64,000 nucleotides of DNA from Syntrophaceae bacterium. GTDB taxonomy: Bacteria; Desulfobacterota; Syntrophia; Syntrophales; Smithellaceae. The stretch covers positions 147,968-211,967 of the forward strand of contig JAHDKI010000009.1 in the NCBI GenBank assembly GCA_018436925.1, written 5' to 3'. Of this stretch, positions 16,962 through 24,884 are shown one piece after another; position 1 is the stretch's first letter; each line of letters opens with the position of its first letter. The notes below the pieces were generated by a model. It made no database searches. It was not told the DNA's origin and worked only from the letters and a program-made list of their open reading frames with translations. The position numbers and the translations under genes were made by a program.

Positions 16962-17855
16962 ATGAGGAATGGTGCAAATATCCCAGTATTAATCGATATC
17001 CGAGACAACCCCTCCATCATTCATGAAACGATGCATGTCGTCGGGCACATTGACAGCCGGTTCAATGCAGATCGTTTCAATAAAGTTCTTGCGGATATCG
17101 AAAACCTTTTTGCCGGCCAGTATCCCGGTTATCGAGCCTGCAATACCTATTATCACGATTTCCGCCATACGGTTTTAACACTTTTGGCAATGACGCGGCT
17201 GATGCACGGCGCGGCGGTGGACGGCGAAGTCTTTTCGGAAAAGGAAATCAACCTGGGACTGATAAGCGCGCTGATGCACGACACAGGCTATATTCAGACG
17301 ATTGATGACTATGCCGGAACCGGCGCGAAATATACGATGAGGCACATTGGCCGCAGCATCGCGTTCGTCCAGAGCTATTTAGCCGGCGATGACTATTTCG
17401 CGGACGATATGAAAAATTTTCACGATATCTTAAGCTGCACGGGCGTCCATACCATGGTGCCGGATTCCGAGTTTTCGACGCCGATCATCGCCCTTTTAGG
17501 CAAGATGCTGGGCACGGCCGATCTTCTGGGACAAATGGCCGACCGCCTGTATCTGGAAAAGCTGATGCTGCTCTACAGCGAATTCGAGGAAGGAGCGGTT
17601 CCAGGCTTCGACAGCGAAATCGATCTGCTTAGAAAAACGGTCAGCTTTCATAACAGAACACGAGAGCGTTTCGAGAAAGAATTCGGCGGTGTCGTCCGAT
17701 ATATGCGCCATCATTTTCGCGAGCGCTGGGACATCGACGCGAATGTCTATGAAGATTCGATTGATAAAAATATCAATTATCTCAAATTTGTTTTGAAAAG
17801 CAGCCAGAAGGACATTTACCATTCCCTGCGCCGAAACGCGATATCCTTCCAATAA
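16962..17855 (+). CDS. HD-domain metal-dependent phosphohydrolase
   Basis: A 297-residue soluble protein with an HD/PDEase-type fold in residues 60-200. Visible metal ligands are His in 'YYHDFRHT', the His-Asp pair in 'ALMHDTGY' and later His residues near 'CTGVHTMV'. The family includes nucleotide and cyclic-nucleotide phosphohydrolases, but the substrate cannot be read from the sequence. It stands alone: 55 bases after the lectin-like gene and before a separate promoter for pepA. RBS-like AGGATATAGG lies just upstream of the ATG. Confidence 0.75.
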   Translation: MRNGANIPVLIDIRDNPSIIHETMHVVGHIDSRFNADRFNKVLADIENLFAGQYPGYRACNTYYHDFRHTVLTLLAMTRLMHGAAVDGEVFSEKEINLGLISALMHDTGYIQTIDDYAGTGAKYTMRHIGRSIAFVQSYLAGDDYFADDMKNFHDILSCTGVHTMVPDSEFSTPIIALLGKMLGTADLLGQMADRLYLEKLMLLYSEFEEGAVPGFDSEIDLLRKTVSFHNRTRERFEKEFGGVVRYMRHHFRERWDIDANVYEDSIDKNINYLKFVLKSSQKDIYHSLRRNAISFQ

Positions 17856-17873
17856 AACCCGTCCCACAAACAA

Positions 17874-17901
17874 TTGACTTTTATTATTGATGTGTTATTA
17901 A
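17874..17901 (+). promoter_or_regulatory. Sigma-70-like promoter for the pepA operon
   Basis: TTGACT (17874-17879), a 16-base spacer and TATTAA (17896-17901). The predicted start of transcription is about 45 bases before the GTG start of pepA. This also argues against the longer pepA reading that would begin at 17874. Confidence 0.55.
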
Positions 17902-17954
17902 ACCGGCACCGGCCGAAACTAAACGCAGGCTCCGGCGCATTCAGGGAGGTCATT

Positions 17955-19454
17955 GTGAATATAGACGTTAAAAAGGGCCTTATCGCGGAGATGAAAACTC
18001 AGGCGCTGATTCTACCTTTTTGCGAAGAGGACAAAAAACTATCAGCAGAGGCTCTTGCGGTCGATCGGAAAACGGCGGGGATGATTTCACGCCTGATAAA
18101 AAATGGCGATTTTGAAGCCAAGCTTTCGCAGGTTTCCGTTTTCCAAGTCTCCGCGGATTGTCCATTCGAGAAAGTCGCTTTGCTGGGTCTGGGCAAGCGA
18201 AAAGAACTTACCCTGGACAAAGTTCGTCGAGCCGTGTCGAAGGGGATGCAGACCCTGCGCGATGGAAAGGTCCGTCACGCGGCCCTGGCTTTTGGCTCTG
18301 AATTTATGTCTGGCGAAGGGGCGGGGCTTTATTTCGCAGCCGCCGAAGGCGCGATTCTGGGACTTTATCAATTCACGCCTTATAAAACGCTTGCCCGCAA
18401 TGAAATTAAAAGCATCGACACGCTGCGTTTTATTGTTCCGGCCGCGTCATTGGCCGGAGCGAAAGCGGAAGTCAGAAAGGCCGGAATCATTTCCCGGGCG
18501 GTTTGCTTTACCCGAGATCTGGTGTCCACACCGGGAAACGACATGACGCCTTCAATTCTGGCTGATCATGCAAAAAAACTGGCCGGAAGAAAAAACCTGT
18601 CCTGCACGATTCTGGATCGCAAAAAAATGAAATCGCTGGGGATGAACGCTCTTCTGGGGGTCGCCTCCGGATCCTGCCAGGAGCCGCGATTCATCATTCT
18701 TGAGTATCGCGGTGGAAAACGCGGATCGGCTCCAATTGTTTTAGTCGGAAAGGGGCTCACGTTCGACAGCGGCGGCATCTCTCTGAAACCGGCCGAAAAA
18801 ATGGATGAGATGAAAACGGACATGGCCGGCGGTGCGGCCGTGCTGGGCGCGATCATGGCGGCAGCCGATCTTCAATTGCCGATCAACGTTGTCGGACTCG
18901 TTCCTGCAACGGAAAACATGCCCGGCGGTTGCGCCTATAAGCCCGGTGACATTCTAACCTCTTATTCCGGACTGACCATTGAAGTCCTCAATACCGACGC
19001 GGAAGGGCGTCTGATACTGGCCGACGCTCTGGCGTTCGCCAAAACGTTCAAACCGGTCGCGGTGATCGACATTGCCACATTAACGGGCGCATGCGTGATC
19101 GCGCTGGGTGAGGATGTCGCGGCTGTTTTGGGAAACGACGAAGCACTGAAAAATCAGATTAAAGCCGCATCGGAAATGACAGGTGAAAAAGTCTGGGAGC
19201 TTCCGTTGTGGGAACTCTACGACGAACAGATCAAAAGCGAGATTGCCGATTATAAGAACACGGGCGGAAGGCCGGCCGGAACCATCACCGCCGCGACGTT
19301 TTTGAGCAAGTTTGCAGGCGATGGTCCCTGGGTCCATCTGGATATCGCCGGACCGGCCTGGAAAACGAAGGCAAACGACTATATTCCTAAAGGCGCATCC
19401 GGAATCGGCGTGCGTCTTTTTGTGGAATTTCTTGAAAAACGCGCAGGGAAATAA
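17955..19454 (+). CDS. pepA: Leucyl aminopeptidase (M17 family)
   Basis: Cytosolic aminopeptidase that removes N-terminal residues from peptides using two metal ions. The start is GTG 17955, with GGAGGT four bases upstream; the open frame extends to 17874 but that part overlaps the promoter. The 499-residue product has the variable N-terminal domain (1-160) and the M17 catalytic domain with 'VGKGLTFDSGGISLKP', 'KTDMAGGAAVLGA' and the signature 'NTDAEGRLILADALAFA', which contain the metal ligands Lys, Asp, Asp, Asp and Glu. It begins a run with two oligopeptide transporter ATPases and a hydrolase, only 3 bases apart. Confidence 0.97.
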   Translation: MNIDVKKGLIAEMKTQALILPFCEEDKKLSAEALAVDRKTAGMISRLIKNGDFEAKLSQVSVFQVSADCPFEKVALLGLGKRKELTLDKVRRAVSKGMQTLRDGKVRHAALAFGSEFMSGEGAGLYFAAAEGAILGLYQFTPYKTLARNEIKSIDTLRFIVPAASLAGAKAEVRKAGIISRAVCFTRDLVSTPGNDMTPSILADHAKKLAGRKNLSCTILDRKKMKSLGMNALLGVASGSCQEPRFIILEYRGGKRGSAPIVLVGKGLTFDSGGISLKPAEKMDEMKTDMAGGAAVLGAIMAAADLQLPINVVGLVPATENMPGGCAYKPGDILTSYSGLTIEVLNTDAEGRLILADALAFAKTFKPVAVIDIATLTGACVIALGEDVAAVLGNDEALKNQIKAASEMTGEKVWELPLWELYDEQIKSEIADYKNTGGRPAGTITAATFLSKFAGDGPWVHLDIAGPAWKTKANDYIPKGASGIGVRLFVEFLEKRAGK

Positions 19455-19457
19455 TCC

Positions 19458-20447
19458 ATGTCCGCCCTGCTTGAAATCGACAATCTGCAGACGGTTTTTT
19501 CAACCGGAAGGGGAATGCTACGAGCCGTCGACGGCGTTTCGATTGCATTGAATGCAGGCGAAGTGACGGGCGTTGTGGGCGAATCCGGTTGCGGGAAAAC
19601 CATGCTGGCCCTGTCGATATTAAGACTAATTCCCCCCAATGGCCGAATCCAAACCGGACGCATTGTGTTTGAGGGGACGGATCTGCTGTCCTTGACGGAA
19701 GCCGAAATGAGACAAAAACGCGGCTCAGATATCGGCATGATTTTTCAAGAGCCGATGACGTCGCTCAATCCCGTTTTGCGCGTGGGAGAACAAATCGCGG
19801 AAGTCGTTATGCTGCACCGGGGCCTGCCCCGGAAGCAGGCGCAAGACGAAAGCGTTCGGATGCTTGCGGAAGTCGGTCTTCCCGATCCGTCGCGCAGGGC
19901 GGCGGACTATCCGCATCAGCTAAGCGGCGGGATGCGCCAGCGCGTGATGATAGCGATAGCCATGTCGTGCCATCCCAAACTGCTTTTGGCCGATGAGCCG
20001 ACAACGGCCCTGGATGTGACCGTCCAGGCCCAGATTTTGGATCTGATGGCGCAGTTGCAGAAGAAAAACGATATGGCGGTTATGCTCATCACGCACGACC
20101 TGGGTGTTGTCGCCCGCATGGCGCATCGTGTCGCGGTCATGTATGCAGGCAGAATCGTCGAGATGGCCGCCGCCGCGGATTTGTTTGAGAACCCTCTTCA
20201 TCCCTACACGAAAGGCCTGATCGAATCGCGTCCGGGAGCCTGCGGAAAGGCGACTTCCGGCAATTTCAAGCTCAAAACGATCCCCGGGACCGTGCCGAGC
20301 CTTTATGCGTTGCCGGAAGGATGCCGGTTTTCAGACCGGTGCGACTACGCATCGGAAACCTGCAGGCATGCGGAGCCGTCTCTGGAAGAGGTCCGAACAA
20401 ACCATTGTGTGGCCTGTGTGCTGCATCAGAAAAAGATAGCCGGATAA
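19458..20447 (+). CDS. Oligopeptide/dipeptide ABC transporter ATPase (OppD/DppD type)
   Basis: A 329-residue ATPase of the peptide/nickel importer family. Walker A 'GESGCGKTMLALSI', Q-loop 'FQEPMTSLNP', signature 'LSGGMRQRVMIAIAM', Walker B 'LLLADEPTTALD' and H-loop His in 'VMLITHDLG' are all present. The C-terminal oligopeptide-transporter extension (from about 235) keeps four cysteines around 'CRFSDRCDYASETC', a site that binds an iron-sulfur cluster in some homologues. No permease or binding-protein gene lies nearby, so it must serve a transporter encoded elsewhere. Confidence 0.93.
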   Translation: MSALLEIDNLQTVFSTGRGMLRAVDGVSIALNAGEVTGVVGESGCGKTMLALSILRLIPPNGRIQTGRIVFEGTDLLSLTEAEMRQKRGSDIGMIFQEPMTSLNPVLRVGEQIAEVVMLHRGLPRKQAQDESVRMLAEVGLPDPSRRAADYPHQLSGGMRQRVMIAIAMSCHPKLLLADEPTTALDVTVQAQILDLMAQLQKKNDMAVMLITHDLGVVARMAHRVAVMYAGRIVEMAAAADLFENPLHPYTKGLIESRPGACGKATSGNFKLKTIPGTVPSLYALPEGCRFSDRCDYASETCRHAEPSLEEVRTNHCVACVLHQKKIAG

Positions 20448-20451
20448 GATC

Positions 20452-21417
20452 ATGTCTGACGTTTTGGTTGATATCGCCAATCTTGAAAAAAAATACATCC
20501 TCGGCGCGGGCCTGTTGGGCGGGACGAAAAGAGAGGTTCGCGCCGTCGACGGCGTGGATCTGGTTATTTACAAGGGAGAAACCCTGGGGCTTGTGGGCGA
20601 ATCCGGATGCGGCAAGTCCACACTGGCCAGATTGCTTCTTAGGCTTGAAAACAGGGATGCAGGCCGGGTGTCTTTTAAGGGCGAGGATATTTTTGCCTAC
20701 CGTGGAGAGGCGCTCAAAACCTACCGCAGGACAGTGCAGATGATTTTTCAGGATCCCTATTCTTCCTTAAATCCGCGCAAGACCGCGCTCGGCATGATCG
20801 AAGAGCCTCTGCGCATTCACCACGGCAGATCGCGAAATCATCGGGACATTGCGGAAAGCATCATCAAAAAAGTCGGATTGACCCCGGAACAGGGCAGGCG
20901 CTATCCACATGAATTCAGCGGCGGGCAAAGACAGCGCGTCGGCATCGCGCGGGCTTTGGTTTTACGTCCTGAGCTCATTGTGGCCGACGAGCCGGTTTCC
21001 GCTTTGGATGCCTCTGTTCAGGCTCAGATTCTCAATTTGCTCAAAGACCTGAAACAGGATTTGAGCCTCACTTATCTTTTTGTGTCTCATGATCTGGAAG
21101 TGATCCGACATATGTCGGACCGCATCGCGGTCATGTATCTGGGAAGAATTCTGGAGCTGGCCGGCCGCGACGATCTGTATGAAAAGCCGCTGCACCCTTA
21201 CACGAGGCTGCTTCTGGCGGCGATGCCGTCGTGCCTGGAATCAAGAAAACTCAATGAGAAAGTCATTCGCGGCGAAGCGTTGCAGGCCGACGGAACGGGT
21301 TGCCTTTTTCGAAACCGTTGCCCCTATCGAATTGCCGTGTGTCGCGACGTCGCGCCGCTTCTGCGTCCGGTTTCGCCGGGACGCTGGTGCGCTTGCCATC
21401 GTATGGGAGAGATCTGA
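20452..21417 (+). CDS. Oligopeptide/dipeptide ABC transporter ATPase (OppF/DppF type)
   Basis: The second ATPase of the pair, 321 residues. Walker A 'GESGCGKSTLARLL', Q-loop 'FQDPYSSLNPR', signature 'FSGGQRQRVGIARAL', Walker B 'LIVADEPVSALD', and H-loop 'YLFVSHDLEV'. The terminal cysteine-containing segment ('CLFRNRCPYRIAVC') is retained. The 'PYSSLNPRKTALGMI' sequence is characteristic of the OppF/DppF side of the heterodimer. It is 4 bases after the OppD-type gene and one base before the hydrolase. Confidence 0.93.
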   Translation: MSDVLVDIANLEKKYILGAGLLGGTKREVRAVDGVDLVIYKGETLGLVGESGCGKSTLARLLLRLENRDAGRVSFKGEDIFAYRGEALKTYRRTVQMIFQDPYSSLNPRKTALGMIEEPLRIHHGRSRNHRDIAESIIKKVGLTPEQGRRYPHEFSGGQRQRVGIARALVLRPELIVADEPVSALDASVQAQILNLLKDLKQDLSLTYLFVSHDLEVIRHMSDRIAVMYLGRILELAGRDDLYEKPLHPYTRLLLAAMPSCLESRKLNEKVIRGEALQADGTGCLFRNRCPYRIAVCRDVAPLLRPVSPGRWCACHRMGEI

Positions 21418-21418
21418 G

Positions 21419-22051
21419 ATGAAAACCGGCGAAAAAGAGGTGTTATTTAAAAACGGACGTCAAATGCTTCAGGGGATGTATTTGCAGGGAGATTCCGTCG
21501 CAGCGGCACTCGTTTGTCATCCGCACCCCCTGATGGGGGGCTCGATGGATAACAACGTGGTCGAAGCGATACAAACGGCTTTCGCACGGCAGGGGCTTTC
21601 AACGCTGCGATTCAATTTTCGCGGTGTGGGGAAAAGCACAGGCGTCTATGACGAAGGCAGGGGCGAACGAGACGACATCACAGCCGCGTGCGACTTTCTT
21701 GCGGCTCAAGGCTCGCCGAAAATCGTTCTTGCCGGATACTCATTCGGGGCCTGGGTTTGCCATCATTGGTTGAAAGAAAATCGGAAAGATCTGGAAGGTG
21801 TGATCATGGTTTCTCTGCCGGACAGGTATTTCCGTTTTGACTGGAATGGCTTTGTCCATGAAATCGGATTGATCGTCTGCGGCGATGAAGATCCTTTCTG
21901 CGATGTCGAGAACCTGATGAAGCAGGCCGGGAAATTATCTGCGACCTTCGCCCTGGTTGCCGGAGCCGACCACTTTTATTCCGGAAACGAGGCGGATTTG
22001 GAAAAAATATTGCGGAAATATTATTTGCAAAAGAATGAAAAAAAGGCTTGA
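21419..22051 (+). CDS. Alpha/beta hydrolase (CocE/NonD-like small hydrolase)
   Basis: A 210-residue alpha/beta hydrolase starting at ATG 21419, immediately after the OppF-type stop; the frame is open further upstream but lies within the ATPase gene. The motif 'VCHPHPLMGGSMDN' near residue 34 and the nucleophile elbow 'GYSFGAW' (Ser about 105) are typical of a broad family related to dienelactone hydrolase-like esterases. Catalytic Asp and His candidates are in 'CGDEDPF' and 'GADHFYSG'. The substrate is unknown. Being last in the peptide-utilisation run hints at, but does not show, a role in ester or amide hydrolysis. Confidence 0.82.
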   Translation: MKTGEKEVLFKNGRQMLQGMYLQGDSVAAALVCHPHPLMGGSMDNNVVEAIQTAFARQGLSTLRFNFRGVGKSTGVYDEGRGERDDITAACDFLAAQGSPKIVLAGYSFGAWVCHHWLKENRKDLEGVIMVSLPDRYFRFDWNGFVHEIGLIVCGDEDPFCDVENLMKQAGKLSATFALVAGADHFYSGNEADLEKILRKYYLQKNEKKA

Positions 22052-22075
22052 TTTTAAAAAAAATAGTGATATGAA
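22048..22075 (+). promoter_or_regulatory. Candidate promoter for the cold-shock gene
   Basis: TTGATT (22048-22053), a 16-base AT-rich spacer and TATGAA (22070-22075). This would give a leader of about 200 bases before the cold-shock coding region, as is common for cold-shock mRNAs. Confidence 0.35.
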
Positions 22076-22176
22076 TTCCAACAGTGTGAAAGTATTGAAG
22101 TCTCGTGACGCAAGAGACGATTTGTATTGAGTTAGGTTATACGCAGCGTGCAGCAATTCATGAGCAAAGGAAAATG

Positions 22177-22227
22177 AACCGCTTAAGGATTCCTGAAATA
22201 TTCATCAGGGGTCCGGGCGGTTTTTTT
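22177..22227 (+). terminator. Terminator/attenuator hairpin in the cold-shock leader
   Basis: AACCGC (22177-22182) pairs with GCGGTT (22217-22222), enclosing an inner stem CCTGA/TCAGG, and the outer arm runs into TTTTTTT (22221-22227). It either terminates transcription arriving from the hydrolase gene or acts as an attenuator within the cold-shock leader. A 20-codon open frame with a good ribosome site (AAAGGA, ATG 22175) spans the hairpin. Confidence 0.55.
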
Positions 22228-22283
22228 AGTTTCTGAAGGAATTCTCCGGAGGAAACAAAATTTTGAAAGGGGGACTTATAGCT

Positions 22284-22484
22284 TTGGCAGAGGGAAAAGT
22301 AAAGTGGTTTAACGAGAAGAAGGGGTTTGGGTTTATTGAAAATGACGAAGGCGGCGATGTATTTGTCCATTACAGCGCCATTAACGGAACCGGATTCAAA
22401 ACACTCTATGAAGGTCAGAGGATTCGGTTTGACATCGAGCAGGGCAACAAAGGGCCGAGCGCGGCCAATGTTCAGCCGCTGTAA
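22284..22484 (+). CDS. Cold-shock domain protein (CspA family)
   Basis: A 66-residue single OB-fold RNA/DNA-binding protein starting at TTG 22284 (protein begins [18 protein letters not shown]). RNP1 'KGFGFIEND' and RNP2 'DVFVHYSAI' are intact. A GAAAGGGGG site about nine bases upstream decides the start; the frame runs seven codons further to a TTG at 22263 that lacks a suitable site. The protein is expected to melt RNA structure at low temperature or act as a general RNA chaperone. A strong terminator follows. Confidence 0.95.
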   Translation: MAEGKVKWFNEKKGFGFIENDEGGDVFVHYSAINGTGFKTLYEGQRIRFDIEQGNKGPSAANVQPL

Positions 22485-22506
22485 TCATCGCCTGACGCAA
22501 TGATGG

Positions 22507-22535
22507 AAATGCCCCGGAAACGGGGCATTTTTTTT
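22507..22535 (+). terminator. Strong terminator after the cold-shock gene
   Basis: The 10-bp stem AAATGCCCCG/CGGGGCATTT closes a GAAA tetraloop and runs into eight consecutive Ts. It separates the cold-shock gene from the converging MATE gene. Confidence 0.93.
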
Positions 22536-22538
22536 GCG

Positions 22539-23882
22539 TCAAGCCTTTTCATAACGATTCAGTTCGGCTCTGGCCTTTGACGAAATAAGAAAAAAAGCGA
22601 TCAGCATCGAAATCGGCAGCGCAAGCCAGGCGCCGATCAGCCCGAAGAACTTCGACAAGCCCAAAAGAAGGGGAATCAGAAAAAGTGTGTCGCGAACCAG
22701 CAGAAGATACATGGCCAGCGTTCCCTTGCCCAGACCGATAAACATGTTGATATAGATGATGATCGGCGCGCTCACCGCGAGCGCGGATATGTAGATGCGA
22801 AGGGCGACAGTTGCGATGTCGATAAGCGCCGGGTCCGCGGTGAAAATGCCGACAATAGGCCTTGCGAAGATGGCCAAAACGATGGAGGAGGTCAGCGAAA
22901 AAACCGTCGCCACGCGAATGGACAACAAAACGGAATGCCTCAGGCGTTCGTGTAATCCGGCGCCCTGGCTGAAGCCGACGATCGGCATCAGTCCGAAGCC
23001 GATGCCGTACAAGATCATCGTGACCAGACCGTTGATGCGGAAGCAGATTCCCAAAGCGCCGATGGCCAATGAGCCGAATTGCGACAGGACATGATTATAG
23101 GCGATCAGCACAATGGTTAATACCAGATTGGTTACGATCGTGGGAAGCCCGGTGGAGAAAATCGACTGAATGATGGAGAGATTAGGCAGGAGAAACTTCC
23201 ATTGCAGATGAAAGCGTGAGGACCTCATGCTTAAAAAATAGACGGAAAAGAAGCAGGCGAATATCTGGGCCAAAACGGCCGCCAGGGCCGCTCCCGATAT
23301 CCCCAGACTGGGAAAAGGGCCAAAACCGAAAATCAGCAGCGGATCGAGCAGGGCGCTGACGAAAGAAGAAATCAACACCACCGTCATGGACAGAAGCGGT
23401 CTTCCTTCCGCGCGAAGCAGGTTGTTGCTCATCATCGAGAAAATCAAAAAGGGGGCGCTGAAAACAACGACGTTGAGATACGCCCGGCACTCGTCCATGA
23501 TTTCATCGAAGGCCCCGAAGAACACAAGGATCGCGTCTCCGAAAAACAATACGCAGACAATGATGGATAGGCCGAAAGAAAGGGATAGAAAAAAAATCTG
23601 GCCGGCGGTATGCTGCGCTTGGGAATAGTTCTTTGCGCCGAACATCCGCGCGGAAAAGGATCCCGCGCCGACTCCGGTTCCCACGCCGACGGCGGCAAAG
23701 AGCATTTGAATGGGAAAACAAACCGTCAGCGCGGCCAGAGCCTGAGAACTCAAACGGGCCAGCCAGAACGTGTCGATGAAATTATAGACGGATATGGCGA
23801 GCATGGCGATGATCGAAGGCCAGCTCATTTTGATGATCAGAGGGAAAATCGCCTCTTTTGCCAGATCCAGTCGTTTATCCAT
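22539..23882 (-). CDS. MATE-family multidrug/metabolite exporter
   Basis: A 447-residue polytopic protein with about 12 membrane helices arranged as two MatE repeats (about 15-175 and 240-400). 'VYNFIDTFWLARLSSQALAA' in the first helix pair and 'GLGTGVGAGSFSARMFG'-like sequence ('VGVGTGVGAGSF') are typical of the family, which exports cationic compounds with sodium or protons. The start is taken as ATG 23882 (protein MDKRLDLAKEA); the reading frame continues 107 codons upstream but that part is soluble nonsense antisense to miaA. It diverges from miaA across 78 bases. Confidence 0.92.
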   Translation of the reverse strand: MDKRLDLAKEAIFPLIIKMSWPSIIAMLAISVYNFIDTFWLARLSSQALAALTVCFPIQMLFAAVGVGTGVGAGSFSARMFGAKNYSQAQHTAGQIFFLSLSFGLSIIVCVLFFGDAILVFFGAFDEIMDECRAYLNVVVFSAPFLIFSMMSNNLLRAEGRPLLSMTVVLISSFVSALLDPLLIFGFGPFPSLGISGAALAAVLAQIFACFFSVYFLSMRSSRFHLQWKFLLPNLSIIQSIFSTGLPTIVTNLVLTIVLIAYNHVLSQFGSLAIGALGICFRINGLVTMILYGIGFGLMPIVGFSQGAGLHERLRHSVLLSIRVATVFSLTSSIVLAIFARPIVGIFTADPALIDIATVALRIYISALAVSAPIIIYINMFIGLGKGTLAMYLLLVRDTLFLIPLLLGLSKFFGLIGAWLALPISMLIAFFLISSKARAELNRYEKA

Positions 23883-23960
23883 GATGGTCGTCGTTGGCCG
23901 GCAACAATGCGCCGGCGGTTTTCGATACACACAAACAGAAAGAATAGCAAGCCATTCCTT

Positions 23961-24884
23961 ATGGGTAAAAATCTGATTGCCATCGTGGGGCCCACGGCGA
24001 CCGGGAAAACTTCTCTGGCCGCGCGTCTGGCCTGCGATCTGGACGGCGAAATTCTGTCGGCGGATTCCCGGCAGGTCTACCGACACATGGATATCGGAAC
24101 CGGAAAGGATCGCCATCAGTATGCTTTCGGCGCCAAAACCGTTTCCGTCCATCTGATCGACATCATCGACCCGGAGGCGGAATTCACCGTGTATGATTTT
24201 CAAAAACAGTTTTATGCGGCATACGCGGACGTCGCCAAAAGAGAAAAATGGCCGATTCTGGTCGGCGGAACGGGGCTTTATCTGGAATCCGTGCTCGGCG
24301 GCTACATTCTTCCGGAAGCCCCGCCGGATCCTGCGCTCCGGAAAGCCCTCGAGTCAAAATCGCTCGGCGAACTGCAGCAGATGCTTCTGTCCATGACGAA
24401 TCGCCTGCACAACAAAACCGATCTTGAAGATCGGGAAAGAATTCTGAGACGGATAGAGATCGAACAGGCGAAGCGCAAACCTTCAAAAATTCCCGTTTTT
24501 CCCGAAATCCGTCCGCTCGTCTTCGGGATCCGTCTGCCCAGGCCCGTCTTGAGGGAGAAAATCGCGCTGCGACTGGCGCAGCGTCTTAACGAGGGCATGA
24601 TTGAGGAAGTGGCCCGGTTGCATGAAAAGGGTCTTTCCTGGGAGCGCCTTGACGGCTTCGGGCTGGAATACCGGTTCATTTCCCGGTTTCTGAAAGGCGA
24701 GATGACGAAACGCGACATGATTTCAAAACTTGAAATTGCCATCGGTCAGTTTGCCAAAAGGCAGGAGACCTGGTTTCGGCGGATGGAACGAAAAGGACAG
24801 GCCATTGTCTGGATCGATCCCGATTATGAGCAGCTCAAAGAAAAAGTCCTTGAAGCGATTTATGAATCCTCCTCAGCTGATTGA
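23961..24884 (+). CDS. miaA: tRNA dimethylallyltransferase
   Basis: Transfers a dimethylallyl group to A37 of tRNAs that read UNN codons. The protein begins at ATG 23961 and has 307 residues. It shows the P-loop 'GPTATGKTSLAARLA', the 'ILSADSRQVYRHMDIGTGKD' segment that binds the substrate and holds the catalytic Asp/Thr, and 'VGGTGLYLESVLGGY'. The open frame extends upstream to 23610 only as a shadow of the MATE gene. The last 23 bases overlap the start of the glycosyltransferase gene. Confidence 0.96.
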   Translation: MGKNLIAIVGPTATGKTSLAARLACDLDGEILSADSRQVYRHMDIGTGKDRHQYAFGAKTVSVHLIDIIDPEAEFTVYDFQKQFYAAYADVAKREKWPILVGGTGLYLESVLGGYILPEAPPDPALRKALESKSLGELQQMLLSMTNRLHNKTDLEDRERILRRIEIEQAKRKPSKIPVFPEIRPLVFGIRLPRPVLREKIALRLAQRLNEGMIEEVARLHEKGLSWERLDGFGLEYRFISRFLKGEMTKRDMISKLEIAIGQFAKRQETWFRRMERKGQAIVWIDPDYEQLKEKVLEAIYESSSAD

